From: Streptomyces sp. ISL-87
GTDB taxonomy: Bacteria > Actinomycetota > Actinomycetes > Streptomycetales > Streptomycetaceae
Direction: 5' to 3'
DNA length: 64,000 nucleotides
Assembly (NCBI RefSeq): GCF_018614095.1
Contig: NZ_JAGGOY010000016.1
Span: 180,313 to 244,312 of the forward strand
A program made the translations under genes and the position numbers. The notes beneath the pieces are model-generated. The model was not told the origin of the DNA, made no database searches, and saw only the letters and a program-made list of their open reading frames with translations. Shown here in pieces: positions 60,178 through 64,000 of the stretch (position 1 is the first letter of the stretch; every line of letters starts with the position of its first letter).

Positions 60178-60650
60178 CGGGTGAGGCCAGGACTCGGCAC
60201 GGCACCGTAGTCCGCGTCGTGGTCCGCGGTCAGCGCACTCAGCAGCTCCGGGTCGGAGTGAACCTCGGCGGTGTGCTGCCATGCGACGAGCAGCTGGGCG
60301 ACGGACGACAAATTCGCCAGGGAGTCGGCGGCGCGCATCGTCTCGACCAGCTCGACCGCGAATGCGTGCACGTCCGCCTCCGGCAGGAAGCACACCCAGG
60401 GAAACGCCTCGGGGAGCAGGTCCAGCAGCAGCTCCATGCGGCCGGGATCGCGTCTGACGATGGCGGCGAGCATACGAGTGGCGGCCGACACGACGGCCTG
60501 GTCCTGTTCTGCCCTCGCCGCGGTCGTCAGCATGAGGTCCTCGCCGTCTCTGCGCAGCAGCAGGAGGCGGCGTGACAGCCTCAGACGGGCCAATGTCTGC
60601 CGGTTCTTATTGACCAGCTCCGAGAAGTTCACGGCGGATGTGTCGGTCAT
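60174..60650 (-). CDS. Phd/YefM-like antitoxin (prevent-host-death family)
   Basis: 158 residues. The N-terminus VNFSELVNKNRQTLARLRLSRRLLLLRRDGEDLMLTTAARAEQD fits the Phd-like DNA-binding module of a longer actinobacterial prevent-host-death group. The C-terminal about 80 residues are helical and unassigned. Upstream gene of the pair, coupled by GTGA. An inverted repeat (60654-60670) just before the ATG is a likely self-operator. Confidence 0.68.
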   Translation of the reverse strand: MTDTSAVNFSELVNKNRQTLARLRLSRRLLLLRRDGEDLMLTTAARAEQDQAVVSAATRMLAAIVRRDPGRMELLLDLLPEAFPWVCFLPEADVHAFAVELVETMRAADSLANLSSVAQLLVAWQHTAEVHSDPELLSALTADHDADYGAVPSPGLTR

Positions 60651-60653
60651 GAT

Positions 60654-60670
60654 TTTGAAGATACTTCGAA
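60654..60670. promoter_or_regulatory. Inverted repeat in front of the toxin-antitoxin pair
   Basis: TTTGAAGATACTTCGAA is a GAAG-N3-CTTC palindrome with one mismatch further out, starting 4 bases before the antitoxin ATG. Confidence 0.6.
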
Positions 60671-60762
60671 AGTCCAGTCATGGCCATCACCCGTACGAGG
60701 GTGCGGGGCGGGCGGGAATGGACGGCGCGGGGTCGCTGTTCTGTGCGGGTGTGGCAGAAAGT

Positions 60763-60783
60763 TCGAGTTTCAACTAAACTCGA
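60763..60783. promoter_or_regulatory. Inverted repeat operator upstream of the pirin gene
   Basis: TCGAGTTT (60763-60770) and AAACTCGA (60776-60783) form a perfect 8-5-8 inverted repeat ending 20 bases before the pirin ATG and just upstream of its AGGAGG. MarR- or HxlR-type redox regulators often bind such AGTTT-N-AAACT sites. Confidence 0.72.
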
Positions 60784-60803
60784 CGCAGAAGGAGGTTCCG
60801 ACC

Positions 60804-61793
60804 ATGCCTGCAGTGACTGTGGAGAACCCGTTGACGCTCCCCCGCGTCGCGGAACCGGCCCCGGAGACCGCCACCCGCAAGGTGCTGGCCGTCACGACCG
60901 CCCCGGGTGGTTTCGAGGGTGAGGGATTCCCGGTGCGCCGTGCGTTCGCCGGGATCAACTACCAGTACCTCGACCCGTTCATCATGATGGACCAGATGGG
61001 CGAGGTGGACTACGGAGCCGGGGAGCCGAAGGGGACCCCGTGGCACCCGCACCGCGGCTTCGAGACCGTCACGTACATCATCGACGGCACCTTCATCCAC
61101 CGTGACTCGCACGGCGGCGGTGGCGTCATCACCAACGGCGACACCCAGTGGATGACGGCGGGCTCCGGCCTCCTGCACATCGAGACCCCGCCGGAGGAGC
61201 TGGTCATGTCCGGTGGCCTTTTCCACGGGCTCCAGCTGTGGGTGAACCTGCCCGCCCAGGACAAGATGATCGCGCCGAAGTACCAGGACATCCGTGGTGG
61301 CACGGTGAAGCTGCTCGCCTCGCAGGACGGCGGCGCCCTGATCCGCCTGATCGCGGGCGACGTCGCGGGCCACGACGGCCCCGGCGCCACACACACCCCG
61401 ATCACGATGATCCACGCGACGGTGAACCCGGGCGCCGAGGTCACCCTGCCCTGGCGTCCCGACTTCAACGCCCTTGCCTACGGCCTCGCGGGCAGCGGCA
61501 CGGCCGGTGCAGAGCGCCGCCCGTTCAAGATGGGCCAGTCGGTCGTCTTCGGCGACGGCGACACGCTGACGATCCGCGCGGACGCCTCGCAGGACTCGCG
61601 CAGCGAGAACTTCGAGGTGGTCCTCCTCGGCGGTCTGCCGATCCGCGAGCCGATGGCGCACTACGGCCCGTTCGTGATGAACAGTCAGCATGAACTCCAG
61701 CAGGCGTTCGATGATTTCCAGGCAGGTCGCCTGGGAACGATCCCGGCCGCCGCGCACACTGGCCTCGGCCACCGGGGCGCTGGGTCGGCGTAA
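60804..61793 (+). CDS. Pirin family protein
   Basis: 329 residues. Bicupin of the pirin family. The N-terminal cupin has metal-binding His in TPWHPHRGFETVTYIIDGTFIHRDS and the later GLLHIETP. The second cupin has VTLPWRPDFNALAYGL and the C-terminal NFEVVLLGGLPIREPMAHYGPFVMN. Pirins include quercetinases and redox-sensing cofactors; the role here is unknown. ATG 60804 follows AGGAGG by eight bases. Confidence 0.92.
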   Translation: MPAVTVENPLTLPRVAEPAPETATRKVLAVTTAPGGFEGEGFPVRRAFAGINYQYLDPFIMMDQMGEVDYGAGEPKGTPWHPHRGFETVTYIIDGTFIHRDSHGGGGVITNGDTQWMTAGSGLLHIETPPEELVMSGGLFHGLQLWVNLPAQDKMIAPKYQDIRGGTVKLLASQDGGALIRLIAGDVAGHDGPGATHTPITMIHATVNPGAEVTLPWRPDFNALAYGLAGSGTAGAERRPFKMGQSVVFGDGDTLTIRADASQDSRSENFEVVLLGGLPIREPMAHYGPFVMNSQHELQQAFDDFQAGRLGTIPAAAHTGLGHRGAGSA

Positions 61794-61868
61794 TGAGGTT
61801 GCGCAGGTCAGAGGGCCTGGGAGCAGCGCATTAGAGGGGTCAACCCTCGCCCGCGAGCAGTAGGCCAT

Positions 61869-61905
61869 GTCGGACTCCAACCGACAGCCAACGGATTAAA
61901 AGTCC
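61869..61905 (-). other. tRNA-Lys(TTT) 3'-half fragment, probable attachment-site relic
   Basis: On the minus strand this reads GGACTTTTAATCC (anticodon arm, anticodon TTT), a short variable region, then GTCGG-TTGGAGT-CCGAC, a complete T-arm with a G for C change in the loop. There is no D-arm, no matching acceptor stem and no CCA-ready 3' end, so it is not a functional tRNA. A 3' half from anticodon loop to T-arm is what tyrosine-recombinase elements duplicate on integration. Confidence 0.7.
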
Positions 61906-62071
61906 CGGCAAGATCCTGCCGGGCAGTCCCGCCCCGTCCGGCAGAGTCCGGACGTGCCTGGTCAGACGGATACGGCGTGCTGCTGGATCCGCTCCAGACC
62001 CGGTCTTCCCGTCACGTCCGCTCACGCATTTGGCGCCAATGACCTGGGCGCTTGCCTCCCGCAGGGGCAGG

Positions 62072-62995
62072 TCAGGTCCCGAGGCGGCGGAGGAATTCGT
62101 CCTCGTCCACGACCTCGATGGCCTGGCCGGCGTCGAGGAGAGCCTGCGCGTCCTTCAACTTGCCGCTCAGCGTGTCGCCGGGCTTGAGCTGGGTCTGCGT
62201 GGCGGAGACCAGGATGTCGGTCTTCTTGGTCACGTTCTTCGTGGGCTGCGCGCCGACCGCGGCGAGGCGGGCGAACGCCTCGGGCCGCTCCATCGCCGTG
62301 AGCTTGCCGGTGAGGCAGACGATCAGTCCGTACAGGGCCCCGTCGGGATCGGCGTCGGGGTTGGCCCCGGGAACGGGCATGCGGTCGCGGCGCCCCGAGC
62401 CCTGGTACTGGCTGCCGCGCCACTGACCGCCGGGGGTCATGGAGCCCCACCGGATCTGGTGCTTGTCGAGCAGCTCGTCGAGCGAGGCCGTGCCGGCTTC
62501 GCGCATCGCCGCGAGCATGATCTCGGCAGAAGCCCGGGAGTCGGCTTCGGCCTGGTGGTGGTCGGTGAAGGCGTGGCCGGCGGCGTCCATGCAATGGGGC
62601 AGCCCATAGGACAGCAGCTGCCAGGTGCGGCGTGCGACGACCTGAGAGCAGGTGTACCGGAGCTCGGGCCAGGCGATGCCTTCGGCGTCACAGGCGGCCC
62701 GGATGGCGCTGAAGTCGAACCCGGCGTTGTGGGCGACCAGGGGCCGCCCATCGGCGAACGCGACGATCTCGGCGAGCGCAGCCTTCCAGCCGGGTGCGGT
62801 GGCTACATCGCCTGCCGTGATGCCGTGAACCCGGACGTTGTACGGGTTGAAGTGGTCGAACCCGGCCGGCGGCTGTATCAGGCTGCTCCAGGTGTCCACA
62901 ACACTCTGACCATCAACTGCTGCCATACCAACGGAGCACGGACTGCCACGGTGCTCGTTCGCCGTCTCGAAATCGATCGCTACCCAGGAGGACAT
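62072..62995 (-). CDS. DEDDh 3'-5' exonuclease with C-terminal BRCT domain
   Basis: 307 residues. Exonuclease (DnaQ-like): motif I WVAIDFETANEHRGSPCSVG (Asp/Glu), motif II VAHNAGFDFSAIRAACD, motif III HHQAEADSRASAEI with the H-x4-D pattern. The C-terminal BRCT (GLIVCLTGKLTAMERPEAFARLAAVGAQPTKNVTKKTDILVSA) is as in DNA ligase LigA. The family is probably DNA repair or replication. ATG 62995 has no strong ribosome site. The gap 61906-62071 before it holds only a short GCCGGAC-type inverted repeat. Confidence 0.88.
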   Translation of the reverse strand: MSSWVAIDFETANEHRGSPCSVGMAAVDGQSVVDTWSSLIQPPAGFDHFNPYNVRVHGITAGDVATAPGWKAALAEIVAFADGRPLVAHNAGFDFSAIRAACDAEGIAWPELRYTCSQVVARRTWQLLSYGLPHCMDAAGHAFTDHHQAEADSRASAEIMLAAMREAGTASLDELLDKHQIRWGSMTPGGQWRGSQYQGSGRRDRMPVPGANPDADPDGALYGLIVCLTGKLTAMERPEAFARLAAVGAQPTKNVTKKTDILVSATQTQLKPGDTLSGKLKDAQALLDAGQAIEVVDEDEFLRRLGT

Positions 62996-63231
62996 GACTG
63001 AAGTGTCATGAGTTGGCCGACGCGTCACCAGGGACAAAAGTCGCCAGTCGGTTTCGGCCACCAACCCGCCTCACAGATGTTCGTATGCCTGTCCGGCGCG
63101 GACCGTAAGCGTCCTGACCTGCGGCGGAGAGGTTGATCTGCTGACTGGCGGACGGCCCGGACGCGGGCGAATACAACCAGGACTACGACCAGCTCTGATG
63201 CTGTGTGGGCCTGGGGCGTAGGGGGTGGCGC

Positions 63232-63692
63232 CTACTCACGGTGGGCGGGGTGCCCGTCGGCGAGGAGACTGCCGTACGCCAGGCACAGCACTGGGAAGCC
63301 CAGCGTATCCAGGGCCACGCGCGCCGTCTCCACGTTGGACGGCCGGTGCCCGGTCGCCGCGTCGAGTCGACGACGTAGTGCAGGCCGCCGCCGACGAGGG
63401 CGAACCACGCCTGGTTCTTGCTGAACGTCTCGCTGTGCGCGGGAATCAGGCGGGCCGCGGCCAGCTGGATCTGCTCGCGGGCGACTTCGCGCCGTGTGCC
63501 CTCGGACAGGAAGGTGGTGGCCAAGAGTGTGTCCTCGCTGGTCGGGGTCGCGCCGGAGCGAAAAGCGGGAAGCCGAGTACGCGGTGCCCTCGGCCTCCAC
63601 TTGACATTCCAGCGGCGCGGATCATCGTCGAGCCGGTCTTCAACGGCGAATGTGGCTTCGAAGCGCCCTGCCGGGTATCTGTTTTGGGTCAT
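63232..63692 (-). pseudogene. Frameshifted gene of unknown function
   Basis: Reading from ATG 63692 (MTQNRYPAGRFEATFAVED), the frame is protein-like through SKNQAWFALVGGGLHYVVDS. It then needs one extra base near 63363 to continue as DAATGHRPSNVETARVALDTLGFPVLCLAYGSLLADGHPAHRE up to TAG 63232. The restored protein would be about 153 residues; no family recognised. A sequencing error would give the same picture. The gap 62996-63231 holds no gene beyond tiny fragments. Confidence 0.6.
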
Positions 63693-64000
63693 CCTTGCTT
63701 TCTGGTGGCACGCTGGCTGTTCGGAGTTCTCCCCAGGTGGGCTTGCTTCCATCCGTTCCGCTCTCAGGTCACATGCGTTCGCGTCGATGACCAGTGGCCC
63801 GTGGCCTGGCCTCCACTTTCTGTGCTTCGGCGAAGAGGCGTGTCGCATTCTGCCGTTTTGCCCTCGGTGGCTTGCATCAGATATATGCACCCGGCGCACG
63901 TCCGCACGTACGTACGATCACGGCGTTTTGCATCTACTGGACTGTGCTGACGGGCTCCCGGCATGCCTGGGGACCGTCGCTAGTGCTGCTCCGCGTTAGT
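63693..64000. other. No supported gene
   Basis: 308 bases with lower GC than the window average and several open frames but none protein-like. The region probably contains the promoter of the frameshifted gene. Confidence 0.5.

Noticed and set aside
61801..61980. Functional tRNA-Lys gene
   Set aside because: Anticodon arm and T-arm are present, but the D-arm and a pairing acceptor stem are missing and the T-loop has TTGGAGT instead of TTCGAGT.
63764..63964. 66-codon minus-strand frame with Cys pairs near the window end
   Set aside because: No ribosome site, no family resemblance and composition like surrounding non-coding DNA.

Overview
The window is a high-GC, densely packed piece of a Streptomyces-type chromosome: GTG/TTG starts, many 1-, 4- or 7-base translational overlaps, proteasome activator Bpa, HTH-DUF5753/DUF397 cassettes, two branched-chain 2-oxoacid dehydrogenase operons and mycothiol-type proteins. 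A perfect Streptomyces parS palindrome at 16676-16689 and a 13/14 match at 21876-21889 suggest the window lies not far from oriC. From memory, the order bkd operon, response regulator, two kinases, ABC exporter, mobA/moeA, second bkd operon matches the core of the S. coelicolor chromosome; I could not check this.

1-10.1 kb is phenylacetate catabolism. paaA-paaE run leftward and leave the window inside paaE. paaN, a paaH-type dehydrogenase and a TetR regulator (probable PaaR) sit to the right. A three-gene unit (DUF5819, HTTM, TrmH-type methyltransferase) is inserted between. The same 16-bp operator occurs in front of paaA and, inverted, between paaN and paaH. 10.1-14.3 kb is an Lrp regulator (probable BkdR) facing bkd operon 1. 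14.3-19.7 kb holds a quinone reductase, a K+ channel, moeA, mobA and bpa. 19.8-24.1 kb is an ABC exporter with its PadR regulator. 24.2-29.4 kb holds a repeat-rich anchored protein, two divergent Ser/Thr kinases and a LuxR-type response regulator. 29.7-33.4 kb is bkd operon 2.

33.7-41.4 kb is more accessory. It has GNAT and PPOX enzymes, a first HATPase/HTH/DUF397 cassette with a glutaredoxin, a DUF6879 pair, a 3'-truncated HTH gene, and a deletion scar that fused the 3' parts of a TetR gene and a FAD monooxygenase head to head. 41.6-43.8 kb carries the most unusual pair: a papain-family cysteine protease with a six-repeat lectin-like C-terminal region, followed directly by a chagasin-like I42 protein, a family that inhibits papain-type proteases.

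43.8-61.8 kb is mostly housekeeping: DUF418, GntR-MFS, a mycothiol-type protein, a nitrilase-fold amidase, an ATP-grasp protein, Uma2, an NHL-repeat thioredoxin, M18 aminopeptidase, an acyl-CoA dehydrogenase, a second HATPase/HTH/DUF397 cassette, SseB, a probable toxin-antitoxin pair and pirin. At about 61.87 kb there is a 3'-half tRNA-Lys(TTT)-like fragment on the minus strand, which I read as an attachment-site relic. To its right lie an exonuclease-BRCT gene, a frameshifted gene and gene-poor DNA, as expected just inside a (possibly decayed) integrative element whose other end would be beyond 64 kb.
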